In this document: positions 51,937 through 60,544 of the stretch, piece after piece
Layout of the letters: each line of letters starts with the position of its first letter
Numbering within the stretch: the stretch's first letter is position 1
Assembly: GCF_000024025.1 (NCBI RefSeq)
Contig: NC_013131.1
Span: forward strand, 1,488,001 to 1,552,000
Length of the DNA stretch: 64,000 bases
Direction of reading: 5' to 3'
Origin: Catenulispora acidiphila DSM 44928
Lineage (GTDB): Bacteria; Actinomycetota; Actinomycetes; Streptomycetales; Catenulisporaceae
Position numbers and translations under genes: made by a program
The notes under the pieces: model-generated
Databases searched by the model: none
What the model was told of the DNA's origin: nothing
The model's input: only the letters and a program-made list of their open reading frames with translations

Positions 51937-52894
51937 GTCTATTGTCTACCCGCCCATGGGTCCTTACGCCACCGGATTTCTCGACGTCGGCGACGGGAAT
52001 CGGATTTACTACGAAGAACTCGGCAACCCCGACGGCAAGCCGGCGGTGAACCTGCACGGCGGTCCCGGCAGCGGCTCGATGAAGCGCCCGACCAAGGCCT
52101 GGGACCCCGAGAAGTGGCGCGTCATCCGCTTCGACCAGCGCGGGTGCGGGCTCAGTACGCCCAGCGCCGCCGACCCCGCGACGGACATGTCCGTCAACAC
52201 CACGCAGCACCTCATCCGCGACATCGAGCTTCTGCGCGAGCATCTGGGTATTGAGAAGTGGCTGGTGAAGGGCGGCTCGTGGGGTGCCGCCCTGGCCCTG
52301 CTCTACGCGCAGGCGCACCCCGAGCGCGTCACCGAGATGATCATCCCGGCGGTCACCACGACCCGTCCGGAGGAGACCGACTGGCTGTACCACGGCGCCC
52401 GCCGCCTGTTCCCCGAAGCCTGGGACCGCTTCCGCAACCATGTGCCGGAGGACGAGCGCGACGGAAACCTGCTCCTGGCATACGGACGCCTGGTAGCGAA
52501 CCCGGACCGCGCGGTGCGCGAAGCCGCGGCGGCGGAGTGGATGAGGTGGGAGGACACCTTGATCTCCCAGGAATCCAACGGCAAGCCCGGCTCCTACAGC
52601 GCGGTGGTCGACGACGACCGGGTGGCCTTCGTCCGCATCTGCGCGCACTACTTCGGCAGCGACGCCTGGCTGGAGCCGGACCAGGTTCTGCGCAACGTCG
52701 ACAAGCTGCGCGGCATCCCGGCGGTCCTCGTCCACGGCCGCCACGATCTGGGCAGCCCGGTCTACACCGCCTGGGAGCTGGCGCAGGCGTGGCCGGACGC
52801 GAAGCTGGTGATCATCGAGGACTCCGGGCACACCGGCAGCGAGGCGATGGGGCAGGCGCTCAACGAGGCGGCGGAGGAGTTCTCGAAGCGATAG
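51935..52894 (+). CDS. pip: Proline iminopeptidase
   Basis: This 319-residue alpha/beta-hydrolase cleaves N-terminal proline from peptides. It has the oxyanion motif HGGPGSGS, the nucleophile S115 in GGSWGAAL, DQRGCGLSTP, the catalytic Asp in HGRHDLG and His in DSGHTGSEA, all typical of the S33 family. ATG 51935 aligns with the family start and has a leaderless -10 7 nt upstream. An in-frame ATG at 51902 would place the promoter inside the gene. The peptidase probably functions in cytoplasmic peptide recycling. Confidence 0.92.
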   Translation: MSIVYPPMGPYATGFLDVGDGNRIYYEELGNPDGKPAVNLHGGPGSGSMKRPTKAWDPEKWRVIRFDQRGCGLSTPSAADPATDMSVNTTQHLIRDIELLREHLGIEKWLVKGGSWGAALALLYAQAHPERVTEMIIPAVTTTRPEETDWLYHGARRLFPEAWDRFRNHVPEDERDGNLLLAYGRLVANPDRAVREAAAAEWMRWEDTLISQESNGKPGSYSAVVDDDRVAFVRICAHYFGSDAWLEPDQVLRNVDKLRGIPAVLVHGRHDLGSPVYTAWELAQAWPDAKLVIIEDSGHTGSEAMGQALNEAAEEFSKR

Positions 52895-52990
52895 CGCGAT
52901 GACTCCCACCAGGGGCGGTCGGCCGCCGCCGGCCGCCCGCGTTTCCCTCGGCGCCCGCGAGCCCCCATTCCGTGCGCGCCCGCCCTCGCC

Positions 52991-52996
52991 TAATCT
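52991..52996 (+). promoter_or_regulatory. Leaderless -10 box for kynU
   Basis: TAATCT lies 6 nt before the GTG at 53003. Confidence 0.55.
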
Positions 52997-53002
52997 GATC
53001 AC

Positions 53003-54274
53003 GTGCCCGACACCACAGCTCACCCCCGCAATGACGCGGAGCACCGTGACGCGACCGATCCTTTGGCATCTTTGCGCACCCGCTTCGTGATTCCCGACGA
53101 AACGCTTGTCTACCTCGACGGCAACTCCCTCGGCCGGCTTTCCAAGGCTTCCTTGGACCGGGTCCAGGACGTGGTCGCCGGCGAGTGGGGCGACCGCCTG
53201 ATCCGGTCCTGGAACGAGCGGTGGCAGACGCTGCCGCAGACCGTCGGGGACTTCCTCGGCGAGCACTTCCTCGGCGCCGCTCCCGGGCAGGTCGTCGTCT
53301 CCGACTCCACGTCGGTGAACCTCTACAAGCTCGCCTCCGCCGCCCTCGACGCGCGTCCTGACCGGGACGTGATCGTGAGCGACGCCAACAACTTCCCGAC
53401 CGACCGCTACGTCCTGGAGGGCCTGGCGGCCTCTCGCGGTCTGGAGCTGAAGCTGGTCGAGTTCGACGAACTCCTCGGCCCGACCGCCGAGCAGCTGCGC
53501 GCGGTCCTCGACGAGCGCACCGCGCTGGTCTCGCTGTCGCAGGTGGACTACCGCTCCGCAGCGCTGGCCGACCTGGCCGCCGTCAACCAGGTCGTGCACG
53601 AAGCCGGCGCGCTCGTGCTGTGGGACCTGTGCCACTCGGCGGGCAGCGTCCCGATCGAGCTGGACGCCAGCGGCACCGACTTCGCCGTCGGCTGCACCTA
53701 CAAATATCTCAACGGCGGACCCGGATCCCCGGCGTTCCTCTACGTCAACGCCTCGCTCATCGACGCCGTCCGCCAGCCGATCTGGGGCTGGTACGGCCAG
53801 CGCGACCAGTTCGCGATGGGCCAGGGCTACGACCCGGTGCCCTCGGCGACCCGCTTCCTGGTCGGCACGCCGCAGGTGGTCGGCGTCTCGCTGGTGGACG
53901 CCGGCGCGCAGGTGCTCGCCGAGGTCGGCATCAAGCCGTTGCGCGATAAGGGTGTAGCGCTCACTGAGTACGCCATCGAGCTGTTCGACGCCTGGCTGGC
54001 GCCGCTCGGCTTCAGCCTGGGCAGCCCGCGCGACTCCGCCGTGCGCGGCAGCCACGTCTCGGTGCGCCACCCCGAGGCGTATCGGATCTGCCGGGCGCTG
54101 ATCGAGGAGCACAACGTGATCCCCGATTTCCGCACGCCGGACCGCGTACGTCTCGGGATGGCGCCGGCCACGACGCGGTTCGTCGACGTATGGGACGCCT
54201 TCGACGCGATGCGGCGCATCGTGGAGACGAAGGCGTACGAGCAGATCGACCCGACGCGCGCCGATGTGACGTGA
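53003..54274 (+). CDS. kynU: Kynureninase
   Basis: This 423-residue PLP enzyme cleaves kynurenine to anthranilate and alanine in tryptophan degradation. It shows the kynureninase N-terminal motif YLDGNSLGRL, the PLP-binding D in LVLWDLCHSAG, the Schiff-base K234 in CTYKYLNGGPG and RGSHVSVRHPEA. Length is typical. No tryptophan dioxygenase or kynurenine formamidase is adjacent, so the rest of the pathway must lie elsewhere. GTG start with a leaderless -10. It converges with the acyl-CoA dehydrogenase gene (16 bp gap). Confidence 0.95.
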   Translation: MPDTTAHPRNDAEHRDATDPLASLRTRFVIPDETLVYLDGNSLGRLSKASLDRVQDVVAGEWGDRLIRSWNERWQTLPQTVGDFLGEHFLGAAPGQVVVSDSTSVNLYKLASAALDARPDRDVIVSDANNFPTDRYVLEGLAASRGLELKLVEFDELLGPTAEQLRAVLDERTALVSLSQVDYRSAALADLAAVNQVVHEAGALVLWDLCHSAGSVPIELDASGTDFAVGCTYKYLNGGPGSPAFLYVNASLIDAVRQPIWGWYGQRDQFAMGQGYDPVPSATRFLVGTPQVVGVSLVDAGAQVLAEVGIKPLRDKGVALTEYAIELFDAWLAPLGFSLGSPRDSAVRGSHVSVRHPEAYRICRALIEEHNVIPDFRTPDRVRLGMAPATTRFVDVWDAFDAMRRIVETKAYEQIDPTRADVT

Positions 54275-54290
54275 GCGCGTGACCTGAGCC

Positions 54291-55448
54291 CTACAACCCC
54301 AGCGATTTGGCGATGATGGTCTTCATCACCTCGCTGGTCCCGCCGTAGATCCTGGACACGCGGGTGTCGGCGTACAGCCGCGCGATCGGGAACTCCGTGA
54401 TGTAGCCGTAGCCGCCGTGCAGTTGCAGGCACTTGTCGATGACGCGCCCGGCGGCCTCGGTGCAGAACAGCTTGACCTTCGCGGCGTCGGCGACCGACAG
54501 CTCGCCGGCCTCGTGCAGCTCCAGCGCGCGGTCCACCATGCACTGCGCCGCCTCGACTTCGGTCGCGCACTCGGCCAGGACGAACTTGGTGTTCTGGAAC
54601 GAGGCGACGGACGTGCCGAACACCGTGCGCTCGCGGACGTAGTCCAGCGCGAACTGCAACGCCGCCGACGCCGAGGCGTAGCCGCCGACCGCGATCGCCA
54701 GGCGCTCCTGCGGCAGGTTGTGGGTCAGGTACGAGAATCCCTTGCCGGGCTCGCCGAGCAAATCTTCCACCGGGACCGGCACGTCGGTGAACGCCAGCTC
54801 GGCGGTATCAGAGGTCTTCAACCCGATCTTGTCCAGCTTGCGCCCGACCGAGTATCCCGCCGCCTTGGTGTCCACGCACAGGATCGACAGCCCGCCGCGC
54901 CGGTCCTCCGGCGTCGCCGGCGCGGTGCGCGCGACGACCAGCACCATGTCGGCGAGCACGCCGCCGGTGATGAAGGTCTTCGCGCCGTTCAGCACGTAGT
55001 GCCGGCCGTCCTCGGACAGCTTCGCAGTGGTCTGAATCCCGGCGAGGTCCGATCCGGTTCCCGGCTCGGTCATCGCGATGGCGGTCATCATCTCGCCGGA
55101 CTGGAACTTCGGCAGCCAGCGTGCCTTCTGCTCCTCGGTGGCGTAGGCGAGCAGGTAGGGCAGGATCAGCCCGACGTGCACGGTCGTGGTGCCGAAGGTG
55201 ACTCCGGCGCGCGTGGTCTCCTCGATCACGATCGCCTGATATTTGAACGTGCTCAGCCCGGCGCCGCCGTACTCCTCGGGCACCTCGATGCCGAAGACGC
55301 CGAGTTCGCCGAGGCGGTGGTAGAACTCGCGCGGCGGATGGCCGTCCCGCTCCCACTCGGGGTAGACCGGCACGACCTCCTTGGCGATGAAGTCGCGCAG
55401 CATGGCGCGGAAGGCTTCGTGGTCTTCGGTGTAGACGGTGCGGCGCAT
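54291..55448 (-). CDS. Acyl-CoA dehydrogenase
   Basis: This 385-residue flavoenzyme has the standard FAD/acyl-CoA pattern: MTEPGTGSDLAGIQTTA, the middle beta-domain with GLKTSDTAEL, RTVFGTSVASFQN, and the catalytic base Glu in IYGGTSEVMKTIIAKSLGL. It should dehydrogenate an acyl-CoA at alpha-beta using an electron-transferring flavoprotein; chain preference is unknown. It has a leaderless -10 (TAACTT) 6 nt before the ATG. It stands as a single gene between kynU and the spermidine-synthase-like gene. Confidence 0.93.
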   Translation of the reverse strand: MRRTVYTEDHEAFRAMLRDFIAKEVVPVYPEWERDGHPPREFYHRLGELGVFGIEVPEEYGGAGLSTFKYQAIVIEETTRAGVTFGTTTVHVGLILPYLLAYATEEQKARWLPKFQSGEMMTAIAMTEPGTGSDLAGIQTTAKLSEDGRHYVLNGAKTFITGGVLADMVLVVARTAPATPEDRRGGLSILCVDTKAAGYSVGRKLDKIGLKTSDTAELAFTDVPVPVEDLLGEPGKGFSYLTHNLPQERLAIAVGGYASASAALQFALDYVRERTVFGTSVASFQNTKFVLAECATEVEAAQCMVDRALELHEAGELSVADAAKVKLFCTEAAGRVIDKCLQLHGGYGYITEFPIARLYADTRVSRIYGGTSEVMKTIIAKSLGL

Positions 55449-55454
55449 AGCGCC

Positions 55455-55460
55455 AAGTTA
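55455..55460 (-). promoter_or_regulatory. Leaderless -10 box for the acyl-CoA dehydrogenase
   Basis: TAACTT on the minus strand lies 6 nt before the ATG at 55448. Confidence 0.55.
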
Positions 55461-55530
55461 CCGATGGGTAGACCAAAAGACCATGGCCGGGAGCGGTTCG
55501 CCCGAGGCCGGCTCGAAGCCAGACCGGAGC

Positions 55531-56388
55531 CTAGAAGGCGTCGTCCGGCGGCTCGGGAGACTGTTCGCAGTCCTCGTCGGTCATGGGCTTGGCGCCGCCC
55601 TGGAAGTCATCCAGATCCTGGCCGCGCACCACCCTGCTCGGGAACGGGTCGGAGGCGGCGCGGCGGATCAGCTCGGCCACCGGTAGTGGTGCGTTGGAGG
55701 CCATGAGGACCAGGTTGCCGTACTTGCGGCCGCGCAGGATGCCCGGATCGGCCAGGAGCAGGACGTGCTCGAAGTGCTGCTTGGCGGTCGCGACCTGGCG
55801 GCGGGTGAAGGTCAGGCCGCTGCGCGCGGTGCCGTCGGCGAGGTTCACGACGTGTGCGCCGGTGGGGCGCAGGGCGCGTTTGGACAGGGCGACGTACTCG
55901 GTGGACGTGAAGTGCTTCGGGATGCGCGCGGCGGCGAAGACGTCGGTGACGGTCAGGTCGAACGCGCCCTCGGGCACCCGGCCGAGCACGTCCCGCGCGT
56001 CGCCGGTCCGCAGCCGGACGCGGGCGTTGCGCGGCAGCGGCAGCGCCTTGCGGACGAAGTCCAGGAGCCGGCCCTCGATCTCCACGACCTGCTGGCCGGA
56101 GCCGGGGCGGGTGACGGCGATGTAGCGGGGAAGCGTCAGACCGCCGCCGCCGAGGTGCAGCACGCGCATCGGGGCGCGCTCCTCGGCGGCCAGGTCCACC
56201 AGGTGCGCGATCTGCCGGACGTACTCGTACTCCAGGTAGGTCGGGTCGTCGAGGTCCACGTGCGAGTGCGGGGTTCCGCCGACCAGCAGCTGGTAGGCGT
56301 TGCGTCGGTCCAGATCACGGAGCAGTTCCCAGTCGTCGTTCTCGGGCAGATCGGCGGGGGGATCCGGCGGGGTCTTGGCGCGCGACAT
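55531..56388 (-). CDS. Spermidine-synthase-like methyltransferase-fold protein
   Basis: This 285-residue Rossmann protein resembles the spermidine synthase-like proteins of actinobacteria: SHVDLDDPTYLEYEYVRQIAHLVD, MRVLHLGGGGLTLPRYIAVTRPGSGQQVVEIEGRLLDF and DLTVTDVFAAARIPKHFTSTEY. The acidic ribose-binding loop is present, but true polyamine activity is uncertain; many members are of unknown function. ATG 56388 has a TAGACT box 7 nt upstream, so leaderless. The frame stays open upstream for a 47-codon extension (from about 56529), which I do not accept. Confidence 0.83.
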   Translation of the reverse strand: MSRAKTPPDPPADLPENDDWELLRDLDRRNAYQLLVGGTPHSHVDLDDPTYLEYEYVRQIAHLVDLAAEERAPMRVLHLGGGGLTLPRYIAVTRPGSGQQVVEIEGRLLDFVRKALPLPRNARVRLRTGDARDVLGRVPEGAFDLTVTDVFAAARIPKHFTSTEYVALSKRALRPTGAHVVNLADGTARSGLTFTRRQVATAKQHFEHVLLLADPGILRGRKYGNLVLMASNAPLPVAELIRRAASDPFPSRVVRGQDLDDFQGGAKPMTDEDCEQSPEPPDDAF

Positions 56389-56395
56389 GCTCGAG

Positions 56396-56401
56396 AGTCT
56401 A
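56396..56401 (-). promoter_or_regulatory. Leaderless -10 box for the spermidine-synthase-like gene
   Basis: TAGACT on the minus strand lies 7 nt before the ATG at 56388. The remaining gap to 56654 shows no gene. Confidence 0.55.
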
Positions 56402-56654
56402 GGCGTCCGCTGTCCGTGGACGGCGGTGGCGAGGTCGTGGGGCGGCGCGCCACTCGATAGAGGGACTTTTCGGTACCAGGCGTCCAATCCGGCTATCACA
56501 GACTCGACAGGCTCGGCGGTCGCAGTCATCCGGGCAGGTGGGGACGGCGTCGTGGATCGCGTGTGGGGACACGGTCCACGACGCCGAAGCCGGACTCCTT
56601 CGGCGGCTCCCTTAGGTATCAGGACCCTGGTGGGGGAACGGAGGCGGCACAGCC

Positions 56655-57491
56655 GTGGTTCGCAGCAGGCTCGGCGCCGGCGTCGCGGTGTCCGTTCAGG
56701 TCGCCGCGCTCGGGATCGGGGTGGGTGCGGCGGTGGCGGTGGCCGCCGGGCACTCGGCGCCGACCACGACGATGAGACGGCCGATGCCGGCTCAGCAGCC
56801 GGTACCGCTCGGGCAGGCGATGCCGCTCGGGCAACCAGTGCCGATCGCGCAGGCGATGCCGCTCGGGCAGGCGATGCCGCTCGCGCAGGCAAGGCCGATC
56901 GCGGTCGCGCAGCCCGTGCCGCTCTCCGATCAGCCCGACAATCCGCTCCCGACACCGGTCGGGGCATCGGCGGCGCCGCCCTCGGACCCGCTGCCGGTGG
57001 AACCGGGGCTGCCGTTCGGCTCCTCGTTCCACCAGCACCTCCCGCTGCCGCACAGCGCCACGCCGCCTCCCCCTCCGCCGCCGAAGTCCTCGCCGTCACC
57101 GTCGCCGACGCCGCCGACATCGCCACCACCGCCGCCGCCTTCACCGAAGCCGGTGCCGAAGCCGGTGCCGACGCCGAAGCCCGTGCCGCAGCCGGCGCTG
57201 CCTCCGCCTCCGCGCCCGACGCCTCCTCCGCGTCCGCTGGCGCCCCGGCCGGTGCCGCCGACGCCGGTGCTCCGCGTCGTGCCGCCGCCCGCGCCCTCGC
57301 AGAAGCCTGCGATCCCCCCGGCGCAGGCGGCGCCGCCGCCGGACCGCGAGGACGCGCCGTCGGACTCGGGCCTGACCACACTCGTCGCCCTGATGGTCCC
57401 CGCGACCATCGCGGCGGCCGCCGCGGCCGGCGGGGCCGTCGGCGGGGGACCCTCCGGACCTTCCGGACCTGCTGCAGGAGGCAGACATTGA
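56655..57491 (+). CDS. Proline-rich membrane or exported protein
   Basis: This 278-residue protein has an N-terminal hydrophobic segment (VAVSVQVAALGIGVGAAVAVAAG) and short tandem repeats QAMPLGQ/QPVPxxQ (about residues 45-90). An extreme Pro/Lys region (140-245) follows, then a C-terminal hydrophobic glycine-rich end (LTTLVALMVPATIAAAAAAGGAVGG). No known domain is seen. It could span the cell wall as a rigid spacer between membrane and surface. The stop overlaps the DUF4239 ATG by one base (TGATG), so the two proteins are coupled. GTG is preceded by GGAGG about 11 nt upstream. Confidence 0.7.
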   Translation: MVRSRLGAGVAVSVQVAALGIGVGAAVAVAAGHSAPTTTMRRPMPAQQPVPLGQAMPLGQPVPIAQAMPLGQAMPLAQARPIAVAQPVPLSDQPDNPLPTPVGASAAPPSDPLPVEPGLPFGSSFHQHLPLPHSATPPPPPPPKSSPSPSPTPPTSPPPPPPSPKPVPKPVPTPKPVPQPALPPPPRPTPPPRPLAPRPVPPTPVLRVVPPPAPSQKPAIPPAQAAPPPDREDAPSDSGLTTLVALMVPATIAAAAAAGGAVGGGPSGPSGPAAGGRH

Positions 57492-58252
57492 TGGTGTTCT
57501 GGGCGGCCCTCGCCCTCGTCGTCGGCGTGATCGTCGCGGTCGGGCTGGCCCGGCTGTTCGGCCGGTCCGAGCGTGCGGTCTCCGGGTCGCACAACCCCCA
57601 GGCGCTGTCGGTCGTCGGCAGCGCGCTGCTCTCCTCGTTCATCCTGCTGACCGCTTTCCTCATCGCCAGCACCTGGTCGACCTACAACACCGACCGCCAG
57701 CACACCTATGACGAGGCGCGGTCGGTGACCACCGCGTACTGGCTGGCCGGCAAGCTCCAGCCCGCCGACCGCGAGCGGGTCCGCGCCGGGCTGTCCATGT
57801 ACACCAGCGAGGTCGTCGCCGACGACTGGCCGGCGATGGGGCGCCGGCAGACGTCGGCCACGCCCGCGGCCACCCTGGACGGTCTGCGCGTCGAGGTCGG
57901 CGCGATCCAGCCGGCCACCGCCGCCGACGAGAAGGACCGGGCCGACGTCGCCGCCGCGCTCGACGACATCTACTCCAAGCGGCTGATCCGCGCCGCGGAC
58001 GTCAACTACTCCATGCCCTCGCTGCTGTACATCGCGATGGTCATCGCCGCCGTACTGCTGATCGCCTACCCGCCTCTGGTCGGGCTGACGGCGAACGGCC
58101 GCAACGTGATGGTGCTGGCCGGGCTCGGGGCGATGGTCGGCTTGGGGATTCTGATCGTGGTCGGGCTCTCTCAGCCCTACTCGGAGCCGTTGAGCATCGA
58201 GCCGACCGCCTTCCGGCACGCGTTGCAGCAGTTCACGCAGATCAACGGGTGA
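57491..58252 (+). CDS. DUF4239 (bestrophin-like) membrane protein
   Basis: This 253-residue protein has four membrane segments: WAALALVVGVIVAVGLARLF, LLSSFILLTAFLIAS, LLYIAMVIAAVLLIAYPPL and VMVLAGLGAMVGLGILIVVGL. An extracytoplasmic or cytoplasmic helical loop (TYNTDRQHTYDEARSVTTAYWLAGKL) matches the DUF4239/bestrophin-like pattern. Anion-channel activity is suggested by the name only. It is co-translated with the upstream proline-rich protein. Confidence 0.83.
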   Translation: MVFWAALALVVGVIVAVGLARLFGRSERAVSGSHNPQALSVVGSALLSSFILLTAFLIASTWSTYNTDRQHTYDEARSVTTAYWLAGKLQPADRERVRAGLSMYTSEVVADDWPAMGRRQTSATPAATLDGLRVEVGAIQPATAADEKDRADVAAALDDIYSKRLIRAADVNYSMPSLLYIAMVIAAVLLIAYPPLVGLTANGRNVMVLAGLGAMVGLGILIVVGLSQPYSEPLSIEPTAFRHALQQFTQING

Positions 58253-58362
58253 GGCCGGCGGCATCCGTTACCGAGTCGTTGTCAACAAGACCCTGATGGG
58301 ACCCCGCCGGGCGACTAGATTTCGGCGCAGTTTCCCTACGTAAACGGGAGGGGTCTCGTCTC

Positions 58363-58758
58363 ATGTCAGAGAGCGAGCTGAGTACTAGAGGGCCGGTGGT
58401 GACGCCGGCCCGTCTCATAGCGGCGGTCTGCGTCATCGTGCCTTTCGTCGCGGTGCTGTGGGTGCCGATCTTCGACAAGGACAAGCCGGAAGTCGCGGGC
58501 TTCCCGTTCTTCTTCTGGTGGCAGCTGTTGTGGGTCGCGGTGACGGCCGCACTCATGGGGCTGGCGTACTTCGTCGTGCGGCGCGAGGAGCTGGCGCGTA
58601 GGCCGGTGGCTGTGGCTGCGGCTGTGCCGGCTGCGGCGCCGGCGGCGGTGGTTGAGCCTGAGCCTGAGCCCGCATCGGAGCCTGAGCAGGCGCCGGCGGC
58701 TGAGGAGAAGTCTGAGGAAGAAGCTGAGGAAGAGTCCGAGGAAGGGGACGACAAGTGA
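58363..58758 (+). CDS. DUF3311 small membrane protein, symporter partner
   Basis: This 131-residue protein has two membrane helices containing the DUF3311 motif PFVAVLWVPIFDKDKPEVAGFPFFFWWQLLW, then a long acidic C-terminal tail (EPEPEPASEPEQ..., EEKSEEEAEEESEEGDDK). DUF3311 genes regularly precede Na+/solute symporters such as the carboxylate transporter MctC, suggesting an accessory subunit. The stop overlaps the symporter start (GTGATG). GGGAGGGG precedes the ATG. Confidence 0.88.
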   Translation: MSESELSTRGPVVTPARLIAAVCVIVPFVAVLWVPIFDKDKPEVAGFPFFFWWQLLWVAVTAALMGLAYFVVRREELARRPVAVAAAVPAAAPAAVVEPEPEPASEPEQAPAAEEKSEEEAEEESEEGDDK

Positions 58759-60476
58759 TGCCCCACTCGACCGCCTCAAAGGTCCCGACTCCTGACGTCG
58801 GCACCCACGGCATCAACACGACCGAGCTGGTCGTCGTCGTCTTCTTCTTCCTGCTGGTCTCGGTCCTCGGCTTCCTGGCGGCGCGCTGGCGTAAGGCAAG
58901 CCAGGCCAACCACCTGGAGGAGTGGGGTCTGGGCGGCCGCAGCTTCGGCGGCTGGATCACCTGGTTCCTGCTCGGCGGCGACCTGTACACCGCGTACACG
59001 TTCGTCGCGGTGCCGGCGGCGCTGACCGCGGGGGCGTTCGGCTTCTTCGCCGTGCCGTACACGATTATCGTGTGGCCGCTGGTGTTCCTGTTCCTGCCGC
59101 GGCTGTGGTCGGTCTCGCGCAAACGCGGGTACGTCACACCCGCGGACTTCGCACGCGGGCGGTACGGCTCGAAATCGCTGGGACTCGCGGTCGCCATCGT
59201 CGGCGTGGTGGCGACGATGCCGTACATCGCGCTGCAGCTGGTCGGCATCCAGGCCTGCCTGGACGTGATCGGCATCGGCGGCAAGGGCTCCTCGACGTTC
59301 GCCAAGGACCTGCCGCTGTTCATCGCCTTCGCGGTGCTGGCGGCGTTCACCTACACCTCGGGGCTGCGTGCGCCGGCGGTGATCGCGTTCGTCAAGGACT
59401 TCCTGATCTACCTGGTCATCATCGTCGCGATCATCTACATCCCGACCCGGATCGCCGGCGGCTGGCACGGCATCTTCCACCTGGCGTCCACCGGCGCCAA
59501 CGGCAAGACCAAGCCGGGCTTCCTGTCTCTGAACGACCACAACGGCAAGACCAACGCCTTCCCGTACGCCACGCTGGCGCTCGGCTCGGCGATGGCGCTG
59601 TTCATGTACCCGCACGCGCAGATCGGCGTGCTGTCCACCAAGTCCCGCAACACGGTCCGCAAGAACCTCGCGGGCCTGTCGCTGTACTCGCTGGTGCTCG
59701 GCTTCATCGCGCTGCTGGGCTACATGGCGCTGGCCGTCGGCTTCAACGGCACCGCCAAGGGCCACCTCGGCGGCAACGCGCAGCGCGCGGTCCCGGCGCT
59801 GTTCGACGCGGTGTTCCCGAGCTGGTTCGCCGGCGTCGCCTTCGCCGCGGTGGCGATCGGCGCGCTGGTCCCGGCGGCGATCATGTCGATCGCCGCGGCG
59901 AACCTGTTCACCCGCAACATCTTCGTGGACTTCATCAAGCCCGACGCCACCCCGCACCAGCAGGCACAGGTGTCCAAGACGGTGTCGCTCCTGGTGAAGT
60001 TCGGCGCCCTGGCCTTCGTCCTGGGCCTGGACGCGACCAGCGCGATCAACTTCCAGCTGCTCGGCGGCGTCCTGATCCTGCAGACGTTCCCCGCGATCGT
60101 CGTGGGCCTGTTCAACCGCTGGTTCCACCGCTGGGCCCTGGTCGCGGGCCTGTGGACCGGCGTGATCTACGGCGTCGTGGTCGCCTGGCAGCAGAAGAAG
60201 TTCGCCGCCGACGGCAAAACCGTCACCCAGCACCACTTCGGCAGCCAGATCGCCAAGGTCCCCGGCACGCATCTGTTCTCCTACATCGCCATCACCGCCC
60301 TGGTGGTGAACCTGATCGTCGCGGTGGTCCTGACCCTGGTCTTCCGCGCCCTGAAGGTCGCCGACGGCATCGACGAGACCCAGTCCGCCGACTACACCGC
60401 CGACGAGGGCGACGCGGACCTGCCGAACCTGATCGAGGCAGAGCCGGCGCTCGCGGAGATCGCGGAGTCGAGCTAG
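58755..60476 (+). CDS. Sodium/solute symporter (SSS family), monocarboxylate-type
   Basis: This 573-residue transporter (571-573 depending on start) has about 13 membrane helices and SSS landmarks (GGRSFGGWITWFLLGGDLYTAYTFVAVP, FPYATLALGSAMALFMYPHAQIGVLS, GALVPAAIMSIAAANLFTRNI). Its pairing with DUF3311 and its sequence resemble MctC-type monocarboxylate (pyruvate/acetate/propionate) uptake; the substrate is inferred. GTG 58755 overlaps the DUF3311 stop and ATG 58758 is the alternative. The tail is acidic (DETQSADYTADEGDADLP). A strong terminator follows. Confidence 0.9.
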   Translation: MMPHSTASKVPTPDVGTHGINTTELVVVVFFFLLVSVLGFLAARWRKASQANHLEEWGLGGRSFGGWITWFLLGGDLYTAYTFVAVPAALTAGAFGFFAVPYTIIVWPLVFLFLPRLWSVSRKRGYVTPADFARGRYGSKSLGLAVAIVGVVATMPYIALQLVGIQACLDVIGIGGKGSSTFAKDLPLFIAFAVLAAFTYTSGLRAPAVIAFVKDFLIYLVIIVAIIYIPTRIAGGWHGIFHLASTGANGKTKPGFLSLNDHNGKTNAFPYATLALGSAMALFMYPHAQIGVLSTKSRNTVRKNLAGLSLYSLVLGFIALLGYMALAVGFNGTAKGHLGGNAQRAVPALFDAVFPSWFAGVAFAAVAIGALVPAAIMSIAAANLFTRNIFVDFIKPDATPHQQAQVSKTVSLLVKFGALAFVLGLDATSAINFQLLGGVLILQTFPAIVVGLFNRWFHRWALVAGLWTGVIYGVVVAWQQKKFAADGKTVTQHHFGSQIAKVPGTHLFSYIAITALVVNLIVAVVLTLVFRALKVADGIDETQSADYTADEGDADLPNLIEAEPALAEIAESS

Positions 60477-60501
60477 CAGCGCACTGACGCAAGTAACAGG
60501 G

Positions 60502-60536
60502 CGAAGCCCCGAACCCGGACCGGGTTCGGGGCTTCG
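60502..60536. terminator. Bidirectional terminator between convergent genes
   Basis: A perfect 15-bp stem (left arm CGAAGCCCCGAACCC, right arm its complement) with a GGACC loop lies between the symporter and the acyl-CoA dehydrogenase-like gene. Confidence 0.85.
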
Positions 60537-60544
60537 TGCCGAGT

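Noticed and set aside
55531-57672. Extended N-terminus (over 400 residues) for the spermidine-synthase-like protein
   Set aside because: The extension is antisense to the proline-rich gene and low complexity; the ATG at 56388 has a well-placed leaderless -10 and matches the family start.
56300-58252. 650-codon plus-strand frame covering the proline-rich gene region and joined to DUF4239
   Set aside because: Upstream of 57491 it is in a different frame from the proline-rich protein and is Ala/Arg low complexity; DUF4239 proteins start at the ATG at 57491.
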